The notes under the pieces were generated by a model. It worked only from the letters and a program-made list of their open reading frames with translations. It was not told where the DNA came from and searched no databases. Below are positions 17,901 to 24,913 of a stretch of DNA of 64,000 bases, piece by piece. Where the stretch lies: NCBI GenBank assembly GCA_012514035.1, contig JAAZBB010000063.1, positions 1 to 64,000 of the forward strand, given 5' to 3'. Numbering within the stretch: position 1 is the first letter of the stretch; each line of letters begins with the position of its first letter. Source of the DNA: Lentisphaerota bacterium. Its GTDB lineage: Bacteria > Verrucomicrobiota > Kiritimatiellia > CAIQIC01 > Lenti-01. Both the position numbers and the translations under genes were made by a program.

Positions 17901-18356
17901 ACCCTGGTCGTTAATGGAAATTCCTTCACCGGCACGCTGATCCCGGCGGCCGGCGGAACCGGCGTCCAGCAGTTCCAGACCTGGAACTACAACTGCGGAC
18001 CAGACACGGAGCGCAATGTCTACTTTAATAACCTACAAGTGACCCGGTCACAGAGCGGGGAAGAGGATGTGCATCGCGTTGCGACGGTGAGCATTATCCG
18101 GCTGTCGGGCGACATTCCGGAACCGTTCATCGCCGGCATGAACGCACCGGAAGGCGGCGGCCTGCGGATCAGCATGGCCAACAGCGTTCCGGACGTCCCA
18201 TATGCCATCTACGTCAGCGAGACACTGATCCCGACCCAGAACTGGCAGTTGGTGACCGGCACACTGCAGGCCGGGAACGGAGGCACCCTCGAGCTGGTCA
18301 TGACCAACGACCTGCCTGTGTGCGGCTTCTACCGGATTGGCGGCGGGCAGCCCTGA
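14955..18356 (+). CDS. Secreted purple-acid-phosphatase-like metallophosphoesterase with two CBM25/53-like modules and a C-terminal beta domain
   Basis: PAP N-terminal FnIII-like domain; GLFSDAHYG..GDVSDDG..GNHDVRDD..VSGHNHFY; two modules ...CFTDGIHWENRGGANW and ...CFNDGTTWDNNGGADW; RBS AAGGAG. Confidence 0.88.
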   Translation: MKIHPPTWLCRFALVLAAACPAGTTAAALVRGPYVQMGHYTNQATIVWRTDSSSDSAVDYGLTTSYGQTATGPSGWQHEVTLTGLIPGTTYYYRVRSGGATLASASFRSGKSPGTPFRIGLFSDAHYGANPAIGTLLAQAAPDLLLAVGDVSDDGLYADLDTNIFGPLGQVLSAAPLYWTPGNHDVRDDFAVCREAFVLPGNELSYWFEYADAQIVSLNAEGLPGTGWLANALAASSKPWKIVFFHEPAYSPDGGHGEEETIRDQYVPILEQHGVDLVVSGHNHFYWRSAPIDGVQYLITGPTGSRTREAGNTPCYSQWVVNGSEAQTFILLDIAGTRLRVQTFDAAGNLRDETALDRTCPFALDGELDPGAVQVAARPGGQTIWAVQSNNFLYVATPDAGEGSDAFLFLASAPDALANPAPWGKAGNTLAYDAFLADENDNNYSHGFAEDGLAADVTMIRTATPWCNNGVLEAVIDLSAYYGGAVPDSVFLAAALYGNADAGALAAASQCPAGNGDGNLDPDEVVEIPLSPVTGPVGPAPSASFSPPTPVDCGSITVTFNAATSVLANAATVSAFYHFSTNSDDWVLADMSRTGSNTFVLVFDSVPDNAPQLEVCFTDGIHWENRGGANWKVVIRDCEAPLTVSRVTITPGVPTVGQPVAVSYDPAGGGLAAASIVNIHHGYNRTEGWTAVPGVPMTKSGAAWTCSYVVPEGALSITMCFNDGTTWDNNGGADWDFPVMAAARPPVPADVVITNPPASVFQVDHDITQFVLEGTAGYNLAGTLYWTNSATGQGGSFPRTPFWSQSVELAVGANDLQITGIIPGAPGGAVTIAWDRASAYTEWANDSAQGSGWSAGWTLFAEGETAGHFLDTVSTNCSAGSPAFGLWANNGATARARRPLAEALQPGDTLSFVLDNNWINDGGSSGFSLENTHGEALLTLYFIGGETVYKLQDGSPEIRETGMSWTGDGVTVAFTLDSATNYTLVVNGNSFTGTLIPAAGGTGVQQFQTWNYNCGPDTERNVYFNNLQVTRSQSGEEDVHRVATVSIIRLSGDIPEPFIAGMNAPEGGGLRISMANSVPDVPYAIYVSETLIPTQNWQLVTGTLQAGNGGTLELVMTNDLPVCGFYRIGGGQP

Positions 18357-18366
18357 AACCCGGCGT

Positions 18367-19188
18367 TCAGGCCGGCGACCAGTATGGCCACATGTGATGC
18401 ACCGGCCCGTGGCCGTGGCCGATGGCGTAGTCCGCGCCGGCGCGGATGGCTTCCGTGATGTAGCGCTTGGCGCGCCGGACGGCCTCTTCCATGTCGTCCC
18501 CGTGCGCCAGGCGCGCCGCGATGGCGGAAGACAGCGTGCAGCCCGTGCCGTGATTGTTGCGGGTGGCAATCCGCTCTCCCGCCAGATGAACTATGCGCTG
18601 CTCCGCGCCGAGAAAAAGCACATCGTCGCATTCCGCACCATCCAGATGGCCGCCCTTCACCAGCACGTTCCGGCATCGCAGGCCCGCCAGTTCCGCGGCG
18701 GCGCCCGCCAGTTCGTCCGCGCGGGATAACTTCCGCCCGAGCAGAACCGCCGCTTCCGGAATGTTCGGGGTGATGATCTCCGCCAATGGAACCAGGCGGG
18801 TTTTCAGCGCTGCGACCGCATCGCCCTGGAGAAGCGGGTCGCGGCTTTGCGCCACCATCACGGGATCGAGCACAATCTGCCCGATTCCATATTCCTGTAG
18901 TTTGCGCGCCACGGTCTCGATCAGTTCAGGCGAATAGAGCATTCCGATTTTGACCGCATCGACGCCAATATCCGAAAGCACCGCGTCGATCTGCTGCGCC
19001 ACGAACCCCATCGGCACCGGATGAATGCCGGTTACCCCCCGGGTATTCTGCGCCGTCAGGGCCGTGAGCACGCTCATGCCGTAGCAGCCGTTGGCCGCGA
19101 AGGTCTTCAAGTCCGCCTGAATGCCCGCCCCGCCCCCGCTGTCCGAACCTGCGATGGTCAGCACGCGCCGATAGAGTTTGCTGGTCAT
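18367..19188 (-). CDS. thiD: Hydroxymethylpyrimidine/phosphomethylpyrimidine kinase
   Basis: LTIAGSDSGGGAGIQADLKTFAANGCYGMSVLTALTAQNT..., GTGCTLSSAIAA. Confidence 0.96.
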   Translation of the reverse strand: MTSKLYRRVLTIAGSDSGGGAGIQADLKTFAANGCYGMSVLTALTAQNTRGVTGIHPVPMGFVAQQIDAVLSDIGVDAVKIGMLYSPELIETVARKLQEYGIGQIVLDPVMVAQSRDPLLQGDAVAALKTRLVPLAEIITPNIPEAAVLLGRKLSRADELAGAAAELAGLRCRNVLVKGGHLDGAECDDVLFLGAEQRIVHLAGERIATRNNHGTGCTLSSAIAARLAHGDDMEEAVRRAKRYITEAIRAGADYAIGHGHGPVHHMWPYWSPA

Positions 19189-19211
19189 GATTTTCTCTCC
19201 CTGCCTGAAAC

Positions 19212-19256
19212 TATAATATTTGCAACTATTATACTATACTATTTGCAAATACTATA
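19212..19256. promoter_or_regulatory. Two tandem 22-bp AT-rich palindromes (candidate operators) between thiE and thiD
   Basis: TATAATATTTGCAACTATTATA (19212-19233) and TATACTATTTGCAAATACTATA (19235-19256); each 20/22 self-complementary, 19/22 identical to each other. Confidence 0.65.
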
Positions 19257-19950
19257 GCAAGAAGCCTGGCGTCTCTCGATGGCCTGGATCCTGCTGTTCA
19301 ACCTGCCGCGCTCTTGATTTCCGGCCCGCTTCGATGGCCTGGCACAGTCGGGCGGCGGCGGCGCGCGGGGAATCGGCGGCGACGATGTCCGACACCACGG
19401 CCAGGCCATCCGCTCCGGCGCGGATCACCTCCCCGGCGTTTTCCCCATTGATGCCCCCGATCGCCACGACGGGGATTTTGACCGCGGCCCGAATGGCACG
19501 CAGCCCGGCCAGTCCGAGCGGCGGAGCATGATCGGCCTTGGTCGGCGTGGCGAACACGGGGCTGGCCCCGATATAGTCCGCGCCATCCCGCTCCGCGCAA
19601 ACCGCATCTGCAACGGATTCCACCGAGATGCCGACGATCCATTCCGCCGGGACCAATCGCCGCACCGCCGTCACCGGCATGTCCTGCTGCCCAACATGCA
19701 CGCCGTTTGCCCCTGTGGCCAGCGCCACATCCACGCGGTCGTTGATAATCAGGGGCACGCCCGTGCCCCGCAGCACCGCCAGCACCAGGCGGGCCTCGGC
19801 CAGGAATTCCCGCGTGCCGCAGATCTTTTCCCGGAGCTGCACACAGGTGACACCGCCAGCGACCGCCTCCTGAACGATTTCGGCGTTCGAGCGACCGCGC
19901 GACCGGACCCGGTCGGTCACCAGATAGAGCGTGTAGTCGATCCGGCTCAT
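19252..19950 (-). CDS. thiE: Thiamine-phosphate synthase
   Basis: LYLVTDR...VQLREK...VPLIINDRVDVALATGANGVHVGQQDMP...VVAIGGI. Confidence 0.95.
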   Translation of the reverse strand: MSRIDYTLYLVTDRVRSRGRSNAEIVQEAVAGGVTCVQLREKICGTREFLAEARLVLAVLRGTGVPLIINDRVDVALATGANGVHVGQQDMPVTAVRRLVPAEWIVGISVESVADAVCAERDGADYIGASPVFATPTKADHAPPLGLAGLRAIRAAVKIPVVAIGGINGENAGEVIRAGADGLAVVSDIVAADSPRAAAARLCQAIEAGRKSRARQVEQQDPGHRETPGFLL

Positions 19951-19951
19951 T

Positions 19952-20767
19952 TCAATTCTCCTGGATTCGTGCTCCCCGCTCCAGTTCCGCCGGAGTCAGG
20001 GCATGCAGGGCATCAAGGAACCGGATCAGGAACGAGCCGGGTCCCGTCGCCCCGGCCGCGGCCTGTTCCCCAGCCAGCCCGTAATAGGCCAGCGCCGTGG
20101 CTGCCGCCGAGACCGGGTCGGGATCCACGGCGGCAAAGGCGCCAATGATGGCGGTGGCGCCGCAACCGGTGCCCGTCACCCCGCCCATCATCGCATGTCC
20201 GTTGGCCACGCGCAGCGTTCGGCATCCGTCCGTAATGAAATCCAGCGTGCCGGTGATCGCCACTGGCACGCTCAATTCGCGGGCCAGGGCATTGGCTCGT
20301 TCTGCCGCCGCTTCCACGGAATCGGCGGAATCGACGCCTCTGGTTTTGGCCTCACCGCCGCCCAGGGCCAGAATCTCCGAGGCATTGCCGCGTACAAGGG
20401 CCACCTGAGTCTCTGTCAGGATCCGCCGAGCGGCCGCCGTGCGGAGCCGGGTCGCCCCCGCGCCCACGGGATCGAGGATGATCGGCACGCCCAGCTGCAT
20501 GGCGCGCGTCCCGGCTTTGACCATGGCGGCAATCCAGGCATCCTCCAGGGTCCCGATATTCAACACCAGCGCCCGGGCCAGGGACACCATTTCCTCCACC
20601 TCGTTTTCCGCGTGCGCCATGACCGGCGAGGCTCCGGCCGCGAGCAGAACGTTCGCCGTAAAGTTCATCACCACGAAGTTCGTGATATTGTGCACCAAGG
20701 GCCGCGCGAAGCGGACTGCCTCCAGGTTGATCGCCGCCCGCGCGGCCCATTCTGCCTTCGGATTCAT
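19952..20767 (-). CDS. thiM: Hydroxyethylthiazole kinase
   Basis: RPLVHNITNFVVMNFTANVLLAAGASPVMAHAENEVEEMV...; VTGTGCGATA; start MNPKAEW overlaps cytX stop (ATGA). Confidence 0.95.
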   Translation of the reverse strand: MNPKAEWAARAAINLEAVRFARPLVHNITNFVVMNFTANVLLAAGASPVMAHAENEVEEMVSLARALVLNIGTLEDAWIAAMVKAGTRAMQLGVPIILDPVGAGATRLRTAAARRILTETQVALVRGNASEILALGGGEAKTRGVDSADSVEAAAERANALARELSVPVAITGTLDFITDGCRTLRVANGHAMMGGVTGTGCGATAIIGAFAAVDPDPVSAAATALAYYGLAGEQAAAGATGPGSFLIRFLDALHALTPAELERGARIQEN

Positions 20768-22026
20768 GCCGGTTCCCTCCGTTGAAATGAAATCGCGAAA
20801 TACAGAGCCGCTGCCGCCGCCAAGGCAGGGAGCGACGCCCCTCCCGCAAACCCGGTCTGCGCGCACCAGTGGTAGACGCCGAATCCGGCGGCCCATGCCA
20901 GCATCGCCCGCCAGTTCACCCCGCCGCGGTACCAGTAGGACCCGCGCCGGTACAGATCCTCCGCCGCATAGCGGCCGCGCCTCAGGAAGAAATAATCCGT
21001 CAGCACCACGCCGAACAGCGGGCAGAACGCGGAACCGATGAACAGCAGGAAGCCCTCATAGCGGGTTGCGTCGAAGAACAGCGCGAGCAGCGTACCCGCC
21101 ACCCCGCCCAGCAGTATCAGCGGGCGCATCCCGATCCGTGGGAACAGGCTTTGCGCCGACACCGCGTTGGAATAGATATCCAGAAACGTCGTGGTGAGCG
21201 TGGAGAGCAAGACAATCGCGACGGCCGGCACCAGCCATCCCCGGTCGCCGACCAGCCCCAGCAGCGCTGTTTGCGGCGCACCCGATCCCGTGGCAATCGC
21301 CGCGACAAGCCCCACCGCGTACATCCACGAGCTGATGAGGAAATACCCCCACCATGTGCCGCGGATTCCGTGTCCGGGCACGGCCGCGTAGCGCGTGTAA
21401 TCCGAAACCAGCGGCAGCCATGAAATCGGCATAGCAATGACCAGATCCAGTCCCAGCATGACGGACATCGCCGGCACGGGGCGAACCGCAAGCAGGTCCC
21501 GCCCCCCGTAGGTCCGCAGCGCCAGCCCGGTCATGGCCAGCGACAGCCCCAGGAGCAGCACCACGCCGATTTTTTGCAACCCCTTCCATGCCCGGCTGCC
21601 GGCCAGCGCCCACAGGGTGGTCAACGCCCCCAGGAGCAGAATCCAGCCACGGGCGGCCGCTTTGCCGCCGGCGAGTCCGGCGGCCGCCTGCCCGCCGATC
21701 CAGAGCATGACGGCAGTCCAGCCGACCAGTTGCACCACGTTCAGCACGGCCGGAAGCACCGATCCGCGGTTGCCAAGGGCGCCGCGGGTGCTGACGATGG
21801 CCGGTACGCCGTGCCGGCTGCCGATGAGCCCACCCAGCGCCATCGGGGTATTGCCCAGCAGATGCCCCAGCAGGATAATTCCCAGCCCCGCAGCCAGGCC
21901 GAAAGACGCCAGCAGGCCCCCCGCCCAGATTTCGGACAGGGAAATCGCCGCCCCCGCCCAGAGCAGAAAGAAATCCCGCTCGTACAAGTTCCGTTCCCGG
22001 CTTTCCACCGGGGCATTCCGCGCCAT
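20764..22026 (-). CDS. cytX: NCS1-family transporter, putative hydroxymethylpyrimidine transporter CytX
   Basis: ~420 aa multi-TM; FLLWAGAAISLSEIWAGGLLA...; first gene downstream of TPP riboswitch. Confidence 0.88.
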   Translation of the reverse strand: MARNAPVESRERNLYERDFFLLWAGAAISLSEIWAGGLLASFGLAAGLGIILLGHLLGNTPMALGGLIGSRHGVPAIVSTRGALGNRGSVLPAVLNVVQLVGWTAVMLWIGGQAAAGLAGGKAAARGWILLLGALTTLWALAGSRAWKGLQKIGVVLLLGLSLAMTGLALRTYGGRDLLAVRPVPAMSVMLGLDLVIAMPISWLPLVSDYTRYAAVPGHGIRGTWWGYFLISSWMYAVGLVAAIATGSGAPQTALLGLVGDRGWLVPAVAIVLLSTLTTTFLDIYSNAVSAQSLFPRIGMRPLILLGGVAGTLLALFFDATRYEGFLLFIGSAFCPLFGVVLTDYFFLRRGRYAAEDLYRRGSYWYRGGVNWRAMLAWAAGFGVYHWCAQTGFAGGASLPALAAAAALYFAISFQRREPA

Positions 22027-22072
22027 ACCAGCTCCTTTTGGGGTGCATCGGGGAGCCTGCCGCGGAAATAAT

Positions 22073-22103
22073 GAAAACCGCGGTTCCATCGGAGAAACCA
22101 CGG
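22073..22103 (-). terminator. Candidate regulated terminator in thi leader
   Basis: Minus strand CCGTGGTT-tctccgatgg-AACCGCGG followed by TTTTC, between the riboswitch and cytX. Confidence 0.55.
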
Positions 22104-22119
22104 CTTGTCCAAGCGATCC

Positions 22120-22210
22120 GCTGTCCCTGCGCTGGAATGATCCAACAGGTTCCAAGGGTTATCCCGCCTGACGGGAACTCTCAGCCCTCTTACTCGAGGA
22201 CACCCCTAGC
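22120..22210 (-). ncRNA. TPP (THI-box) riboswitch
   Basis: Minus strand CTAGGGGTGTCC...GGGCTGAGAGTTCCC...ACCCTTGGAACCTGTTGGATCATTCCAGCGCAGGGA matches THI-box core. Confidence 0.95.
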
Positions 22211-22233
22211 GACCAATTCAGTTGTCACGGGTC

Positions 22234-22261
22234 AAAGTACCATCCTGTTGGCGACCGTCAA
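22234..22261 (-). promoter_or_regulatory. Sigma70-like promoter for thi operon
   Basis: Minus strand TTGACG-16 bp-TACTTT, ~25 nt upstream of the riboswitch. Confidence 0.5.
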
Positions 22262-22286
22262 GCCCGTCCATGATCTGGCTGCCGCG

Positions 22287-22318
22287 TTTGTTTCAATGTT
22301 TATAAACATTGAAACAAA
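22287..22318. repeat. Perfect 32-bp palindrome
   Basis: TTTGTTTCAATGTTTA|TAAACATTGAAACAAA; 16-bp arms, no mismatches, no loop. Confidence 0.95.
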
Positions 22319-22900
22319 TTACTCCAATGCGTTTTCGATCGCCGCCCGCAGCCCCGGATCATCCGGTTCGGTGCGGCTGCCGTAGCGGGCGAGGACCTGA
22401 CCAGCGCGGCCGATGAGAAACTTGTTGAAGTTCCAAGAGATGGCCCCGCCGAATTCCGGATGGATTTTTTTATCGGTCAGGAAGGCGTAGAGCGGGTGGA
22501 TGTCCGTGCCCCTGACGGAAATCTTGGAGAACATGGGGAAGGTGACGCCGTAGGTCAGGGAACAAAACTGCTTGATCTCGGCCTCGGTGCCCGGTTCCTG
22601 CCCCATGAAATTATTGGCGGGGAAACCCAGAACGACAAATCCGCGGCCCTTGCAGGCCTGATACAGCTTCTCCAGCCCGGCATATTGCCGGGTGAAGCCG
22701 CATTTGCTGGCGACGTTGACCACCAGCAGGACCTTGCCGCGGAACTCCGCCAGGGACAGGTCATGACCACCAATGTCCTTCATCGTGAAATCATAAATAC
22801 TGTTCACGGGGTCTTCTCCTCGGGCTGGGCTGCCGGCTGCCAGCAGGCCGAGGACCACGACTTGCGCCAACCATGCGTTCATCACGGGCTTCTTCATCAT
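22319..22900 (-). CDS. Glutathione peroxidase family protein with signal peptide
   Basis: IYDFTMKDIGGHDLSLAEFRGKVLLVVNVASKCGFTRQYAGLE..., GFPANNFMGQEPG, WNFNKFLI; start MMKKPVMNAW. Confidence 0.93.
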   Translation of the reverse strand: MMKKPVMNAWLAQVVVLGLLAAGSPARGEDPVNSIYDFTMKDIGGHDLSLAEFRGKVLLVVNVASKCGFTRQYAGLEKLYQACKGRGFVVLGFPANNFMGQEPGTEAEIKQFCSLTYGVTFPMFSKISVRGTDIHPLYAFLTDKKIHPEFGGAISWNFNKFLIGRAGQVLARYGSRTEPDDPGLRAAIENALE

Positions 22901-22946
22901 GCCCCGGAACCTATGCCGGGCCGCCCCGTTTGGCAAATCCGCCGGG

Positions 22947-23174
22947 AGACGCATCCCTCTTTCATTGACAACGATCGGCCCAATTTGAAGTGCGGCGGGA
23001 AGCGAGGCTCGGCGAGCGCCACACCGCTTTTGTTGGGGGGGCAATCGAACTGGCAGCCCAAACAACCAAAGCGGGGCCGCCTCCCGTTGGTCGTTGTCCC
23101 CGCACTCCAAAAAGGCCGGCCGACGGGAGCAAGATGTTTCATGTCCGGTCGGTCAATGAAACGGGGATGCGCCC
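22947..23174. mobile_element. MITE-like non-autonomous element, copy 2
   Basis: TIRs GACGCATCCCTCTTTCATTGAC / GTCAATGAAACGGGGATGCGCC (19/22 complementary); flanked by perfect 9-bp direct repeat TCCGCCGGG (22938-22946, 23175-23183). Confidence 0.82.
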
Positions 23175-23245
23175 TCCGCCGGGGCCGGAGGAATTAATGA
23201 ATTGTCAACCGAAACGCGAATCGGCAAGCTTGCGCGCCAGAATGG

Positions 23246-24913
23246 ATGAGCCTAATGAAGCGTAATCTGGATGAACTGCAAGCCGGCCCGCACGATCTGC
23301 TGATCGTCGGGGGGGGCATCTACGGAGCAGCACTGGCCCGCGAGGCGGCCAGTCGCGGTCTGAAGACGGCCCTGGTGGAGCAGGCGGACTTTTGTTCCGG
23401 CAGTTCCGCCAACAGCCTGAAAATCATCCACGGCGGTCTGCGCTACCTGCAGCAGGCGGACCTGCCGCGGGTGTTTGAATCCATCGGCGAACGGAGCACC
23501 GTGCTGCGGACGGCCCCGCACCTCGTGGCCCCCGCGCCGTGCCTCATGCCGACACGGGGCATATTGATGAAAAGCCGCTGGGTCATGGCCTGCGGCCTGG
23601 GCGTGAACGACATCCTCAGTTGCCGCCGCAACCGCCACCTGGACCCGACGCGGAGAATCCCGAACGGCCGCACCTTGTCGCGCCGCGACTGCCTGGAGAT
23701 TCTGCCGATGCTGCGCACCACCGGCACCACCGGCGCCGCGCAATGGTACGACGGACTGGCCCACGACACGGAACGGCTGGCCATTGGCATGCTGAAGGCC
23801 GCCACGCGTGCCGGGGCGACGGCAGCCAATTACGTCAAGGTGCGCCGCTTGTTGCTCGAGGGCGACCGCGTGACTGGGGCGGCGGTGGAAGACCGGCTGG
23901 GCGGCGGCACCTTCGACATCCGGGCCGGGCTGGTCATCAATGCGGCCGGGCCGTGGATCGAGCAGGTGCTGGCAGGCATCGGCCGGCCTGTGGCCAACAC
24001 CGCTCCGCATCTCGCGTTGGGCATGAACCTGGTCATCCAGAACTGGCCCGTCACCACCCACGGGCTGGGACTGCAATCCACGCGCAGCAGTCGATTGTAT
24101 TTCTTCATGCCCTGGAGGGGCGCAGTGCTGGCGGGCACCTACTACCGCGAGCACCAGGGGCCGCCCGAGGCCTTGCGCGTGACAGACCGGGACATCGACT
24201 CCTATCTGGATGCGATCAATTCCTGCCTGCCGGGCACCGCCATCACGCGCAATGACATTCTGGCGATTCAAGCCGGCATTGTTCCCAGCCTGAAGCCGGC
24301 CCGGCCCGACCGCGAACCGGTCCTCCTGCGCCACTACCGGCTGGTGGACCACGCGCGCCGCGACGGCATCGAAGGCCTGCTTTCCATCTGCGGGATCAAG
24401 TACACCACCGCCCGCGGGGTCGCGGAACAGGTCATCGAGGTCGCGGCGGCCAAGCTTGGCCGGCTGATCGCGCCTTCCACCACGCGTCGGGATCCGCTTC
24501 CGGGCGGCGAAATCCCCGACTGGGCCTCCTTCCGCCGCGACATGGCGGCGGCGCATGCGGACGTGCCGGCGGAGGAATTGGAGCGGCTGCTGGTGCTCTA
24601 CGGCACCGAGGCCAAAGACATCCTGGCCAGCGCGGCCACGCTGACCGGAGCCGATGCGTGCATGCGGGCCGAAGTCCTGTTCACATTGGACGAGGAAATG
24701 CCGCAGACGCTGGCCGACCTCGTCTTCCGGCGCACGGGACTGGCCTCGGCGGGTCGCCCCTCGTCTGCCGTCCTGCGGGTTTGCGCCGAAACCATGGGAA
24801 CCGCCCTGGGCTGGACCAACGGCCGGCTCCAAGATGAAATTGCAGCGGTCGAGAACGCCCCCACTCTTTGGCAGGCGGGATGCGCCTTGGCCCCCGATGG
24901 GACGCGCGCATGA
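23246..24913 (+). CDS. FAD-dependent glycerol-3-phosphate dehydrogenase family protein
   Basis: DLLIVGGGIYGAALAREAASRGLKTALVEQADFCSGSSANSLKIIHGGLRYLQQADL...; INAAGPW. Confidence 0.88.
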   Translation: MSLMKRNLDELQAGPHDLLIVGGGIYGAALAREAASRGLKTALVEQADFCSGSSANSLKIIHGGLRYLQQADLPRVFESIGERSTVLRTAPHLVAPAPCLMPTRGILMKSRWVMACGLGVNDILSCRRNRHLDPTRRIPNGRTLSRRDCLEILPMLRTTGTTGAAQWYDGLAHDTERLAIGMLKAATRAGATAANYVKVRRLLLEGDRVTGAAVEDRLGGGTFDIRAGLVINAAGPWIEQVLAGIGRPVANTAPHLALGMNLVIQNWPVTTHGLGLQSTRSSRLYFFMPWRGAVLAGTYYREHQGPPEALRVTDRDIDSYLDAINSCLPGTAITRNDILAIQAGIVPSLKPARPDREPVLLRHYRLVDHARRDGIEGLLSICGIKYTTARGVAEQVIEVAAAKLGRLIAPSTTRRDPLPGGEIPDWASFRRDMAAAHADVPAEELERLLVLYGTEAKDILASAATLTGADACMRAEVLFTLDEEMPQTLADLVFRRTGLASAGRPSSAVLRVCAETMGTALGWTNGRLQDEIAAVENAPTLWQAGCALAPDGTRA

